Source: a virus. Taken from it: 42,961 nucleotides of DNA. Numbering within the stretch: position 1 is the first letter of the stretch; every line of letters begins with the position of its first letter. The position numbers and the translations under genes were made by a program. The stretch is from the IMG/VR virus record IMGVR_UViG_3300042549_003898, positions 1-42,961 of that record; one strand, given 5' to 3'. Shown piece by piece: positions 1-8,067 of the stretch. The notes under the pieces were generated by a model, which worked only from the letters and a program-made list of their open reading frames with translations, had not been told where the DNA came from and made no database searches.

Positions 1-2
1 TA

Positions 3-26
3 GCTAAGTCGCTAAGTCGCTAAGTC
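3..26. repeat. three tandem 8-bp iterons (GCTAAGTC)
   Basis: GCTAAGTC occurs three times head to tail with an exact 8-bp period at 3-10, 11-18 and 19-26, duplicated at 42837-42860. In reverse complement the unit is GACTTAGC, one base from the GACTTAGT units in front of the repressor/primase operon (2594-2617). More degenerate 8-bp-phased pairs flank it at 76-91, 42646-42661 and 42781-42796. This is probably a protein-binding array of a replication origin. Confidence 0.75.
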
Positions 27-38
27 GCTCATTTTCTA

Positions 39-104
39 TTTATAAATCAATGAGTTGCGAAATAGTGACGCATTAACTAACTCGTTAAGTCATTGATTTA
101 TAAA
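39..104. repeat. 15-bp perfect inverted repeat
   Basis: The arm TTTATAAATCAATGA (39-53) is perfectly complementary to TCATTGATTTATAAA (90-104), separated by 36 bases. A shorter alternative pairing GAGTT/AACTC (52-56/79-83) overlaps it. The intervening segment holds two degenerate 8-bp units (76-91). It may be a cruciform or a bidirectional protein-binding element of the candidate origin. It could form in RNA too, but no gene faces it closely. Confidence 0.75.
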
Positions 105-120
105 GAAACTGTTTTTAGCG

Positions 121-150
121 CAAAAAAAGGGCGCTAAATGCGCCCTTGAT
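121..150 (-). terminator. Rho-independent terminator of the primase operon
   Basis: On the minus strand an 8-bp stem (127-134 with 140-147, five-base loop) is followed by seven T residues (bases 122-128 on plus). It lies just beyond the stop codon of the primase-helicase gene and seals that transcript before the origin-like region. Confidence 0.85.
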
Positions 151-164
151 ATAGTTGGTTGTGG

Positions 165-2408
165 TTATTTGGTTAGCCGATATTTTTTAACCTCTTTCTT
201 GTTTGTTGGGTTGGTTGTTATCATTTCCTCAACCGCCCCAGCTTGCACCATCGCTGAAAGTATCTGCTCAACCTGTTCCCGCTTGTGTGGCCTGCAGCGG
301 TTAACTAAAACGCCCATTGTTTCGGCATGGTCAACGCTGATAAGGTTTTGTATCTTGGCGGCAATGCTGTTACCTGGATCTTCTTTTTCAGCCATGTTTG
401 AGAATGCCAGTTTCATTTTGCGTTCAATATCAGCCTTGGCTAATGCGTAAGCCCATCGGACGTGCTCAACCGTTCTGACGCGCTCTGGAATGGCTAGAAT
501 CAAACTAATCTTTGCGGCAAGCTCATAGCCGCGTCTTGGAATTGCTTCAAGCCCTGTGGTTCCTCGCGCATCCTCTGCCATCTTCCAGAAAGCATGGTAA
601 ACATCATCAAGGGCGTTCAATGCCTCATCTGTGCTTGTGATGCGAGTTTTGTCTCCATAGTATTCAACTCGGTCTGGTTTTTCTGTGCTACCTGGTGAAT
701 ACAGATTCGCAAGCGTTGCCTGTATGCCAATAGGTAATGGCTGGCGCTTGAACTTTTCTTTTCTCTTTGGGTTGCTGTCTTGATCTTCAAATATCAGCGC
801 CCGACTAATAAAGCCGTTTGTGGCCTGCTCAAAATCCACTAGGTCGTTAAAGGTTACTGGAGTAGTCCATCCTATGATTGAAAGAAATGGGCGCTCCAAG
901 CCGCTGTCTATATTGTCCAAAGCATGTTTAATTTGCTCTGATCGTCTTAGCTGCTTTCCGCCTTTATCGCGTCCTTCATCAATCATTTTCATAACTGCTG
1001 CAAGTTCTGACTGTAGCTCCTTTCTCAGATCGTCTTTAACGTCACCAGATACGAGCATGAAACCGTTTGCTTTGCTGTAGGCTGACATTACCAAGCCTAT
1101 GACGCCCTCAAGATATGCAGCGCCACCGCGAGCAGTGGCAGACTTTATTTTTCTGAGAACCAAACCCAGTTCATCGATTGCATAATAGGCGGCTTGGTGC
1201 CTGACTAAGTTTCTGATAATTTCCTGCTCTGACTTGATGCCGCCATGGACAGCGCCAGAAACACCAGCAGCGCGCAAGCACTCTGCAAACGCTTGCTGAA
1301 TGGCTTCCTTACCAGTGGACGAGCTGGCAACACAGAAAGAAAATAGGTTTGTGCTAAATCCGTCTTTATCGTCTGTATTTCTAAGTCCAGCAATACAGCC
1401 AACAGCAGACAATGCAGCAGCAACTGCCATTGATTCACGAGGATAAAGGCATTGGTTGTTGATCCATTGCGTTAGCTGGCCAACAAAGCCAGGTGGTCGC
1501 TTTAAGTCTATACCGCTAATGTCTAGCGGGTTTGATTCATCATCAAAATTTGATTCATCAGGAGTGAAAGTTACAGACTCCACATATCCGTTATCTTCTG
1601 CAAAATGCTTTAGAGTTCCGAAAGTAACCGGATTTGACGACTTACCAAAGCTATGCCAGTGCCTTTCTAATTGGTGGATACCTGGATACTTGCTGCCGTT
1701 TTTGCTCCAATCGTTCCAGACGTCGAATCCGTCACCGTTTAAGGTTTGGTGGATAGCCATACCGCATGTGATCCACATATCATAACCACAGTCTGGGCTG
1801 ACAAACGAAAGGATGGTATTAACGTCAGCTATAGTTACATCCATGTAAGAGCCTGAAACGCTTGCTCTATACGTGTCTGGGCGTTTTAGCAGGTCAATCA
1901 ATACTTGAGGCGCTTCTTTTACATCATCTGGAGAGCCTTTTTTTACTTCATAATAACTGCCTGACGCATGCAAGCTTCCTGAGCCAACTACAAAGCCGCT
2001 TGATTTAAAATCAATGCCAGGATATTGGCTCAACTTTGAAACAATCGATACACCTTCAGGGGCTTTGAAGTAGATATGCAAACCGCCGCCGCCAGTTTTT
2101 ACTACAAAGCCGCTATCAGCCTCATAGTCATAAGCCATGGCTTTATAAGACTCAAAACCTCCATTGCGTGGGTCAATGTCGATAATAATATAACCGGACA
2201 CCAAGACCCCAAAGCCAGTGCTGAAGTTACCCATCGCTTCCATAACATCAAGCTGATCTTCAGACCATTCTGGCGTGTACTGCCAATTGCTGGCACATGG
2301 CTTTTTATACTTCTGCTCTGGTGGTAACTCGCTTCCGTCATGGTCGGTTGCACCGAGCAGGCCGAACACCCTAAACCCAGCGTCGATGTAATCGTATTGG
2401 TTAGCCAT
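165..2408 (-). CDS. Prim-Pol / DUF3987 primase-helicase
   Basis: This is probably the phage replication primase fused to a helicase-like ATPase, 747 aa. Residues about 5-175 look like a bifunctional primase/polymerase (Prim-Pol) domain: the metal-binding IDID at 76-79, GGGGLHIYF around 106-114 and a GSG-loop with His at 142-147. Residues about 195-275 resemble a primase C-terminal (PriCT-2) domain. From about 300 a DUF3987-type ATPase follows, with a P-loop-like ASSSTGKE at 361-368 and an acidic Walker B YAIDELG at 409-415. The start ATG overlaps the stop of the upstream HTH gene by 8 bases, so the two are probably translationally coupled. A terminator follows, then the candidate origin. No other replicative polymerase is seen, so elongation probably relies on the host. 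Confidence 0.85.
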   Translation of the reverse strand: MANQYDYIDAGFRVFGLLGATDHDGSELPPEQKYKKPCASNWQYTPEWSEDQLDVMEAMGNFSTGFGVLVSGYIIIDIDPRNGGFESYKAMAYDYEADSGFVVKTGGGGLHIYFKAPEGVSIVSKLSQYPGIDFKSSGFVVGSGSLHASGSYYEVKKGSPDDVKEAPQVLIDLLKRPDTYRASVSGSYMDVTIADVNTILSFVSPDCGYDMWITCGMAIHQTLNGDGFDVWNDWSKNGSKYPGIHQLERHWHSFGKSSNPVTFGTLKHFAEDNGYVESVTFTPDESNFDDESNPLDISGIDLKRPPGFVGQLTQWINNQCLYPRESMAVAAALSAVGCIAGLRNTDDKDGFSTNLFSFCVASSSTGKEAIQQAFAECLRAAGVSGAVHGGIKSEQEIIRNLVRHQAAYYAIDELGLVLRKIKSATARGGAAYLEGVIGLVMSAYSKANGFMLVSGDVKDDLRKELQSELAAVMKMIDEGRDKGGKQLRRSEQIKHALDNIDSGLERPFLSIIGWTTPVTFNDLVDFEQATNGFISRALIFEDQDSNPKRKEKFKRQPLPIGIQATLANLYSPGSTEKPDRVEYYGDKTRITSTDEALNALDDVYHAFWKMAEDARGTTGLEAIPRRGYELAAKISLILAIPERVRTVEHVRWAYALAKADIERKMKLAFSNMAEKEDPGNSIAAKIQNLISVDHAETMGVLVNRCRPHKREQVEQILSAMVQAGAVEEMITTNPTNKKEVKKYRLTK

Positions 2409-2580
2409 TTGCTTTCCCTTCTAAATAATCGCTGATTGTTTTTATCGTTGAGTAAGATGGAGCTTTTGCTTTTCCGTTTCTGATGTTTGAAAGCGTCTGC
2501 CTACTTAGGCCAGTTCTGTCAGCGACAACCTCCAGATTTCTATCCTTTAACATCTCTTTTATTTGTTCAATGGTTAGCAT
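2401..2580 (-). CDS. small HTH (Cro/XRE-type) DNA-binding protein
   Basis: 59 aa. The N-terminal half reads as a Cro/XRE helix-turn-helix: VVADRTGLSRQTLSNIRNG (residues 18-36) has the spacing of helix 2, turn and recognition helix 3. It sits first in the minus-strand operon with the primase and overlaps the primase start. Its own upstream region (2594-2617) has three tandem 8-bp repeats, a plausible operator for this protein. It may repress both its own operon and the divergent recombination operon. Assigning it as the repressor is inference; a Cro-like or replication-control role is equally possible. Without an integrase, lysogeny is not indicated. Confidence 0.8.
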   Translation of the reverse strand: MLTIEQIKEMLKDRNLEVVADRTGLSRQTLSNIRNGKAKAPSYSTIKTISDYLEGKANG

Positions 2581-2593
2581 TTTCTAAAACCTC

Positions 2594-2617
2594 GACTTAG
2601 TGAGTTAGTGACTTAGT
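2594..2617. promoter_or_regulatory. three tandem 8-bp operator repeats
   Basis: GACTTAGT, GAGTTAGT and GACTTAGT follow one another with an exact 8-bp period, 14 bases upstream of the HTH gene start. They lie downstream of its likely promoter (-10-like TATATA about 2624-2629 on minus). The unit matches the iterons at the window ends (GACTTAGC in reverse complement), so one protein may bind both places. Confidence 0.7.
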
Positions 2618-2671
2618 GAGTACACTATATACGAATGCGAGTACGGCCGTAAACAAATTCGTAAAAAAATA

Positions 2672-2701
2672 CTTGACGATGTTTTTTTGTAGTGTATATT
2701 T
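2672..2701 (+). promoter_or_regulatory. sigma70-like promoter of the recombination operon
   Basis: TTGACG and TATATT are separated by 16 bases, with transcription towards the Sak4-like gene at 2737. A strong Shine-Dalgarno (AGGAGG) follows, seven bases before its ATG. The promoter is divergent from the repressor/primase operon. Confidence 0.65.
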
Positions 2702-2736
2702 GATTTCGTTGAGAGGGAAAAAATAGGAGGACAATC

Positions 2737-3498
2737 ATGTCGCTACTGTCAACAATTAGCAAACCGCAAGACCGTTCAGTTATCGTCACCATCATCGGTG
2801 ATTCTGGTTTAGGCAAAACAACATTAGCCGCAACTTTTCCAAAGCCTATCATTATTAGAGCAGAAGATGGCTTGCAAGCCATCAAGTCTGAATCTCGTCC
2901 TGATGCGTTCCCGCTTTTAAATAAGGTGGATGCGCTGTGGGATCAGCTTAAAGCGCTTGTTACTGAACAGCATGAATATCAAACCGTTGTGATTGACTCT
3001 GTAACTGCTCTTGAGCGCCTGTTTACTCAGCATGTTATCGATAGTGATCCGAAGCAACCTCGCAGCATCAACCAAGCTCTTGGTGGTTATGGCGCAGGTT
3101 TGGCGGCTGTTGCCACAATGCACCAAAGAGTCCGTAAGGCTTGCGGAGTATTAAACGAGCGCAAAAACATGCACGTTGTTTTCGTAGCTCATGCCGATAC
3201 TGAAACAATTGAGCTTCCAGACCAAGATGCTTACACCCGCTATAACTTGCGCCTTGGCAAAAAGTCTGTTGCGCCTTATGTCGATGATTCTGACGTTGTT
3301 GGCTTCTTAAAGCTGCAAACATACACCATGGGCGATGGTGAGCGTAAAAAGGCGATCAGCGATGGTAGCCGCTTGTTAGTAACATACGCCACAGCGTCAA
3401 ATGTTAGTAAAAACCGTTTCGGTATTACTGACGACCTGCCAGTTGAAATTGGCAAAAACCCATTAGCTTCAATCATTCCATCTTTAAAAGCGGAGTAA
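2737..3498 (+). CDS. Sak4-like RecA-fold recombination ATPase
   Basis: 253 aa. The protein starts with a P-loop ATPase core: Walker A GDSGLGKT at 21-28 and Walker B VVIDS at 84-88, with a later VVFVAHAD segment typical of phage AAA_24/Sak4 ATPases. Family members act as single-strand annealing or RecA-like recombinases with a partner SSB. Here the next gene is SSB-like and the one after is a YqaJ exonuclease, which together form a classic phage recombination cassette. It is first in the operon with an AGGAGG ribosome-binding site. Family assignment rests on motifs and context. Confidence 0.85.
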   Translation: MSLLSTISKPQDRSVIVTIIGDSGLGKTTLAATFPKPIIIRAEDGLQAIKSESRPDAFPLLNKVDALWDQLKALVTEQHEYQTVVIDSVTALERLFTQHVIDSDPKQPRSINQALGGYGAGLAAVATMHQRVRKACGVLNERKNMHVVFVAHADTETIELPDQDAYTRYNLRLGKKSVAPYVDDSDVVGFLKLQTYTMGDGERKKAISDGSRLLVTYATASNVSKNRFGITDDLPVEIGKNPLASIIPSLKAE

Positions 3499-3505
3499 TA
3501 CCATT

Positions 3506-4021
3506 ATGTCATTTTTCAAATTATCAGAAGGCCAACTGAACACAAACGGCAGCTTCCAGGTATCTCAAGACATCGAACCAATGCCAAAAGACACTCAATT
3601 AAAAGCGTGTATCGATGAAGTTAAATGGGATGAATATCAGGGCGACCGTTATATCAGCGCTCGCTGGCAGGTGTTGGCTCCGAAACAATTCGCTAACCGT
3701 AAGATTTTTCAAAAAATCAAGGTTGAAGAAGGTGATGTAAAAAAACGCGACAAAGCTATCCAAATGCTGGCAGCGATTGACGCTAACTGTGGCGGAAAAC
3801 TAATGTCAGCAGGTGTTGAGCCAACTGATGCACTGATGCAGAAAAACTTACTGATGAAGCCAATGGTACTGCTTCTTGATGTTTGGGACATGAACGGCAA
3901 GAAAGGAAACTGGATCAAAGCTGTTTCAGGTAGCGGGAAAGCAGAAGAAGCAGTTGCAGCGCCTAAGCCTGAACCAAAGCCAGCGCCAGTTGATGATTTT
4001 GACGACGACATTTTTCAATAA
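3506..4021 (+). CDS. single-stranded DNA-binding-like protein (DUF669-like)
   Basis: 171 aa. An N-terminal beta-rich body (about 1-130) is followed by an Ala/Pro/Lys linker (142-160) and ends in the acidic tail DDFDDDIFQ. That tail mimics the acidic tip of bacterial SSB, which recruits partner proteins. Placement between a Sak4-like ATPase and YqaJ exonuclease supports a role in strand-annealing recombination and replication. It does not show an obvious canonical OB-fold SSB signature by eye, so the DUF669-type label is a best guess. Confidence 0.75.
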   Translation: MSFFKLSEGQLNTNGSFQVSQDIEPMPKDTQLKACIDEVKWDEYQGDRYISARWQVLAPKQFANRKIFQKIKVEEGDVKKRDKAIQMLAAIDANCGGKLMSAGVEPTDALMQKNLLMKPMVLLLDVWDMNGKKGNWIKAVSGSGKAEEAVAAPKPEPKPAPVDDFDDDIFQ

Positions 4022-4029
4022 TTAATTAA

Positions 4030-4047
4030 GGCGGCAGAAATGCCGCC
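4030..4047 (+). other. stable GAAA-tetraloop hairpin between genes
   Basis: GGCGGCA (4030-4036) pairs perfectly with TGCCGCC (4041-4047) around a GAAA tetraloop. No T tract follows, so it is not a simple terminator. It lies in the 44-base gap between the SSB-like and exonuclease genes, where it could protect the upstream mRNA or lower expression of the distal genes. Confidence 0.6.
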
Positions 4048-4065
4048 ACTCCTGGAGTGATTGAA

Positions 4066-4920
4066 ATGCAGCAATTGAGCAAAGAATGGTTTGAAGCCCG
4101 CAAAGGTCGAGTTACTGGCAGCGTTGTTGGCGCGGTGCTTGGCCTGTCACCATGGATGAAGAAAGATGATGTGATGCGATCAATGGTTCGCTCCGCTCTT
4201 GGTGCTGAATCTGAGTTTAATGGAAATATCGCAACAGAGTACGGCCAGCGAAACGAAGAAGGAGCGGTATTTGATTTCGAGCTAAAAACCGGATTATCTG
4301 TGGAAAAGTGTGGCTTTTTTCAATACGGTGAAAAGTTCGGCGCAAGTCCTGACGGCTTGGTTGGCGATGATGCAATCCTTGAGGTTAAATGTCCTTTCGG
4401 ATTGCGCGATAAAGAGCAGCCAGAATTTAAAACAGCAGACGAGCAGCCGCACTATAAAGCTCAAATGATGTTTGAAATGCTGTGCAGCGGAAGAACAAAA
4501 GCGTATTTCTATCAGTGGTGCCCGGCTGGTGACTACTTAGAAACAATTGACTTTGATCCGCTATGGATTGAACAAAATATGCCAGCGCTTGATTCTTTTT
4601 ATAGCGAATACCTAGCAGAGTTAAAAGCCCCTGAAAAGCACTTGTCGCCACTTGTCGCAACTGTTGAGGCAAAGAGCGCAGCAGATGCTTACAAAGCAGC
4701 TAAGGCGCACATGGAGCTTGCAGAAAGCAATTTAGAAGCGGCAAAGGCTAGACTGATTGAAATTGCCAGCGGCAACAAGTCAAACATTAGCGGCTTGCTG
4801 GTTTATCCAGTGAAACGTGATGGTTCTATCAGTTATGCCAAGGTAGTAAAAGATCATTTGGCTGGTGTTGATCTTGAACCGTATCGCGGCAAGTCTGTTG
4901 AGTATTGGAGCGTCAAGTAA
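4066..4920 (+). CDS. YqaJ-family (lambda Exo-like) exonuclease
   Basis: 284 aa. The family motifs are in order: RKGRVTGS at 12-19, the metal-binding ASPDG at 93-97 and LEVKCP at 105-110 (Asp96, Glu106, Lys108). These match the PD-(D/E)xK core of YqaJ/lambda exonuclease, which resects double-strand ends to give 3' tails for annealing. The region from about 195 is helical with a likely coiled coil. The ATG at 4066 was chosen because GGAG lies eight bases upstream; a GTG at 4057 is in frame but overlaps that site. The stop TAA shares a base with the helicase ATG. Confidence 0.9.
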   Translation: MQQLSKEWFEARKGRVTGSVVGAVLGLSPWMKKDDVMRSMVRSALGAESEFNGNIATEYGQRNEEGAVFDFELKTGLSVEKCGFFQYGEKFGASPDGLVGDDAILEVKCPFGLRDKEQPEFKTADEQPHYKAQMMFEMLCSGRTKAYFYQWCPAGDYLETIDFDPLWIEQNMPALDSFYSEYLAELKAPEKHLSPLVATVEAKSAADAYKAAKAHMELAESNLEAAKARLIEIASGNKSNISGLLVYPVKRDGSISYAKVVKDHLAGVDLEPYRGKSVEYWSVK

Positions 4921-6758
4921 TGGCATTGCGCGACTACCAACAAGCGGCATTTGATGCCGCTAAGGACTGGATACAGTCAAGCAAAGAAAGCTGCGTAATA
5001 GAGGCCGCTACCGGAGCGGGTAAAAGCCACATAATCGCAGCAATGGCGGAGTGGCTAAATGAAAAGACAGGCAAAAAAGTATTATGCCTTGCTCCATCTG
5101 CCGAGCTTGTGCAGCAAAATCACGAAAAGTTTTTGCAAACTGGAACGCCAGCTTCTATTTACTGCGCCAGCATTAGCAAATCATTGCGGCATGATGTTGT
5201 TTTTGCTAGTCCAAAAACAGTTATAAATGCAATGGGTGCATTTTGCGATCAGTTCGTCGCCGTCATTGTTGATGAGTGCCATGGCATAACTCCAACGATT
5301 AAAAAGATTATTGCAGACCTGAAAGATAAGCAGAAAAACCTGCGCGTTATCGGGTTGTCTGCTACACCTTACCGCCTGAATGATGGATTTATTTATCGTT
5401 ATGGTGAGGATAGCCAGCCAGTACCAGAGGATAAAACTCGGGAGCCATACTTTCACCAACTGATTTACCGCATAACAGCACACGAACTAATTGAGCGCGG
5501 ATTTTTGACAAAGCCATCAGTAGGTGTGGTTGGCGCTGATTGTTACGAAACAGACGGTTTGCAGCTTAACAAAATGGGAAACTTTGACGCGAAGCAGGTT
5601 GAGCAAACATTTGAAGGCCAAGGAAGGTTAACAAGTGCAATCGTTGCTGATTTTGTGTCATTGTCTGCTGGTCGTCGCGGCGTGATTGTTTTCGCTGCCA
5701 CTGTTCAGCATGCCAAAGAAATAATGGAAAGCCTGCCGGCAGAGAACAGCCGGATAATCCATGGAAAAACTAAACCAAAAGAGCGTGATCAAATAATCAA
5801 AGACTACAAAGCTATGCGGTTTAAATACCTGGTTAACGTGTCAGTGCTAACAACAGGTTTTGACGCGCCACACGTTGATGTAGTGGTAGTAATGCGCGCA
5901 ACAGAGTCAGTTAGTTTGATGCAGCAGATTTTCGGTCGCGGCTTGCGCTTGTTTGATAATAAAAAAGACTGCTTGATTTTAGATTACGCTGGAAACATTG
6001 AGCGCCACTGTCCTAGTGGTGACATATTTAATCCAGACATTAAAGCAGCGTATAAGTCTGAAGGAAAAGTTCAGCTAGAAGTTCACTGCCCGTTATGCCA
6101 AAGCATGAATATTTTCAGCGCAAGGCCGAACCCTGATAATTTTGAAATATCAGCAGACGGATATTTTTTAGACCTAGCAGGCAAAAAAATAATAGATGTT
6201 GAAACTGAAAAAGAAATGCCAGCGCATTATGGTCGCCGCTGCTTTGGTCAGGTTATAAGCGGTAAAAACTCAAGCCGGTGCGATTACAGATGGAGTTTAA
6301 AAGAGTGTCCAGACTGTGGGCATGAAAACGATATTGCAGCCAGATATTGCGAATCATGCAAAAGTGAGCTTGTTGACCCTAACACTAAGCTGGTTCTTGA
6401 GTTTAAACGCATGAAGTCAGATCCGCATATTTTAAGCACTGATAAAGTATTATCCTGGCGTTGCCAAGAATGGCAGTCAAAGAGCGGAAACACAACGCTA
6501 AGAGTTGACTACACAACAGAATATGCGACTTTCGCAGCATGGTACTCGCCAAGCGGAAAGAGTCAGAGAAAACTGTGGGAGTGGTCTGATTTATGCCAAT
6601 CTGTATTTGGAGAACAAAAGGCCACAATCCAAGAATTTATGGATGGCGTAGATGGATTCTCAGCAGACATGCCGAAAACTGTAACTGCTAAAAAGAATCG
6701 TGATAGTGGCTTCTATGAGATTTTTGGACATAACAAGCCAGAGGACAAGCAGCCATGA
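4920..6758 (+). CDS. SF2 DEAD/DEAH-type helicase with zinc-binding C-terminus
   Basis: 612 aa. All core superfamily 2 motifs are visible: Walker A ATGAGKS at 30-36, DECH at 118-121, SAT at 147-149, TTGFDAP at 311-317 and QIFGRGLR at 336-343. After the two RecA-like domains come several CxxC pairs (CPLC, CPDC, CESC), suggesting zinc ribbons. A further C-terminal domain covers about the last 130 residues. It probably unwinds recombination or replication intermediates. Start chosen at the TAATG overlap with the exonuclease; the next gene starts at an ATGA overlap, so the operon is tightly coupled. Confidence 0.9.
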   Translation: MALRDYQQAAFDAAKDWIQSSKESCVIEAATGAGKSHIIAAMAEWLNEKTGKKVLCLAPSAELVQQNHEKFLQTGTPASIYCASISKSLRHDVVFASPKTVINAMGAFCDQFVAVIVDECHGITPTIKKIIADLKDKQKNLRVIGLSATPYRLNDGFIYRYGEDSQPVPEDKTREPYFHQLIYRITAHELIERGFLTKPSVGVVGADCYETDGLQLNKMGNFDAKQVEQTFEGQGRLTSAIVADFVSLSAGRRGVIVFAATVQHAKEIMESLPAENSRIIHGKTKPKERDQIIKDYKAMRFKYLVNVSVLTTGFDAPHVDVVVVMRATESVSLMQQIFGRGLRLFDNKKDCLILDYAGNIERHCPSGDIFNPDIKAAYKSEGKVQLEVHCPLCQSMNIFSARPNPDNFEISADGYFLDLAGKKIIDVETEKEMPAHYGRRCFGQVISGKNSSRCDYRWSLKECPDCGHENDIAARYCESCKSELVDPNTKLVLEFKRMKSDPHILSTDKVLSWRCQEWQSKSGNTTLRVDYTTEYATFAAWYSPSGKSQRKLWEWSDLCQSVFGEQKATIQEFMDGVDGFSADMPKTVTAKKNRDSGFYEIFGHNKPEDKQP

Positions 6759-7156
6759 TTTTCCCTGACTTCTTGCCAGTTTACGGCGACCAAAAATACC
6801 GCAATAAAAAATGTCCTGTTGAAAGTGCCGAGCAGATCACTTTTTTCAATACGCTGCGCCGAGAATATCCAGAGTTGGCTATTATCGCCATACACCCGCG
6901 CAACGAGGGAAAGCGCACTGTTCAGCAGGCGCAACGACAAAAGGCTGAAGGAATGACTCCAGGCGCTAGCGACATTGTGATCCCATGCTCAGTTCCATTT
7001 GTTTGTGAGTTGAAGCGACAAGACCATACACTTTGTCATTGGGAGCCAAACCAGCTTGAGTATTTAGAAACAGCGAAAAAACATGGCGCTTTTGTTTGTG
7101 TTGCGCTAGGTTATGAAGCCGCACTGGAGGCACTAAAAGTATGGATTGGGAATTAA
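6755..7156 (+). CDS. VRR-NUC domain nuclease
   Basis: 133 aa, about the size of a stand-alone VRR-NUC domain. Family landmarks are seen: an N-terminal E-x-x-Q helix (ESAEQITFF), HPRNEG, GMTPGASDI, the catalytic-type CELKR and a later Gln in EPNQLEYL. This is the arrangement of PD-(D/E)xK VRR-NUC enzymes, which cut branched or flap DNA. Phage stand-alone forms commonly sit beside helicases, as here. It overlaps both neighbours. Confidence 0.85.
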   Translation: MIFPDFLPVYGDQKYRNKKCPVESAEQITFFNTLRREYPELAIIAIHPRNEGKRTVQQAQRQKAEGMTPGASDIVIPCSVPFVCELKRQDHTLCHWEPNQLEYLETAKKHGAFVCVALGYEAALEALKVWIGN

Positions 7157-7386
7157 TAAAGCGGCATGCTTACCAACTTGATGCCGTATTAAAAAAACAG
7201 AAACAACCTAGCGAAGTGGGTCCAGAGATAGGCCACATGATGCTAGTTTGGTGCTACTGCGATGCTAGATGGCTGGCGGATTTGCCAGCAGAAGAACGCA
7301 AGGAAGGACTTGAGAAAGTGCATGAGCTATTCCGAGATGATGTAAAGGATATGGCTAAACTTATATTGAAGGGAGAAATACCGTGA
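7141..7386 (+). CDS. hypothetical protein, 81 aa
   Basis: It begins inside the end of the VRR-NUC gene (16-base overlap) with GGAGG about 10 bases upstream of the ATG. The product is mostly helical and charged, with no recognised domain. Its stop overlaps the GTG start of the next small gene. Confidence 0.7.
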   Translation: MDWELIKRHAYQLDAVLKKQKQPSEVGPEIGHMMLVWCYCDARWLADLPAEERKEGLEKVHELFRDDVKDMAKLILKGEIP

Positions 7387-7514
7387 AATCTTTTAAGATA
7401 ACCATGCCTTGTGGTAGGGCTTTTACAATGATCACAGAAGAACCAGCCGCCAACATTGCAGCGGCTATTTTGGAAAGGTTTATGATTTTTCCTGTTTTGA
7501 TTAAGGAGCTTTGA
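7383..7514 (+). CDS. hypothetical small protein, 43 aa, GTG start
   Basis: GTG start in a GTGA overlap with the preceding stop, ending one base before the next gene's ATG. It fills the gap exactly, which supports it being translated. The product is an uncharacterised peptide with a hydrophobic C-terminal third. AAGGAG near its end serves the following gene. Confidence 0.6.
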   Translation: MKSFKITMPCGRAFTMITEEPAANIAAAILERFMIFPVLIKEL

Positions 7515-7515
7515 G

Positions 7516-8067
7516 ATGGAAATAGATTGGAGTAAGGCGCCAGCGTCTGCGGAGTTTTATGCTTGTGGTAATTTTTACTGGCATGGCAGTAATGGGTTAA
7601 TTGTGTTCATAACCTCAGCTATTGCTGGCAGCGGAGTCTATGAAAAATCAATGTACAGCAAAGAAGAGCTTATGCAGAAAGGCGACTACACCGAGCGCCC
7701 AAAAGAATGGCCAGCCGAGCAGCGAATAGATATCATTGCGACTAATGGCGGAGATGGCGAGCATTACAGCCAGCCACCAAAAACATCCGCAGAATACCTC
7801 TCTGAATGCCTCAGAGTGCAAACCGATCGCGGCAAGCAATACGATGCTAGCGGTACAGGTGAAAGGAGCTTTGCAGCGGCGGCGGCTGCGTTTAATGCGG
7901 CAACTGGCAAATCGTTAACTGGCTCTGATGTTTGCTTGCTGCTGTCGATGGTGAAGCTTGTGAGGCAATACAGCTCACCGGATAGATTGCACCAGGATAG
8001 CTTGCTTGATGGTGTTAGTTATATGAGCTTGTGGGCGGAGGAGTTGACCAAGGAGTTATGCGAATGA
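7516..8067 (+). CDS. DUF6378-domain protein (MazG-like fold suspected)
   Basis: 183 aa. Residues 1-85 are unfamiliar. The C-terminal half (about 88-183) matches the feel of phage DUF6378 proteins: a helix with RGKQYD, then F..AAAAFNAATGKSLTGSDVCLLLSMVKLVRQ and a C-terminal WAEEL. It may bind or hydrolyse nucleotides, but no catalytic residue set can be assigned by eye. AAGGAG lies upstream of its ATG. It overlaps the methyltransferase start by four bases. Confidence 0.65.
   Translation: MEIDWSKAPASAEFYACGNFYWHGSNGLIVFITSAIAGSGVYEKSMYSKEELMQKGDYTERPKEWPAEQRIDIIATNGGDGEHYSQPPKTSAEYLSECLRVQTDRGKQYDASGTGERSFAAAAAAFNAATGKSLTGSDVCLLLSMVKLVRQYSSPDRLHQDSLLDGVSYMSLWAEELTKELCE

Larger units (their letters stand above)
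1..127. repeat. 127-bp terminal direct repeat, left copy
   Basis: Bases 1-127 are identical to 42835-42961. The length equals a common maximum assembler k-mer, so the likeliest reading is that the contig closes into a circle of 42,834 bp. This fits headful packaging of circularly permuted DNA, as expected from P22-type terminase and portal genes. The repeat lies inside the candidate origin and holds three 8-bp repeats (3-26) and the inverted repeat 39-53/90-104. Confidence 0.95.

Noticed and set aside
1-127. True short terminal repeats of a T7-like genome
   Set aside because: The length matches an assembler k-mer, and the packaging genes are P22-like headful type; no phage RNA polymerase gene is present.
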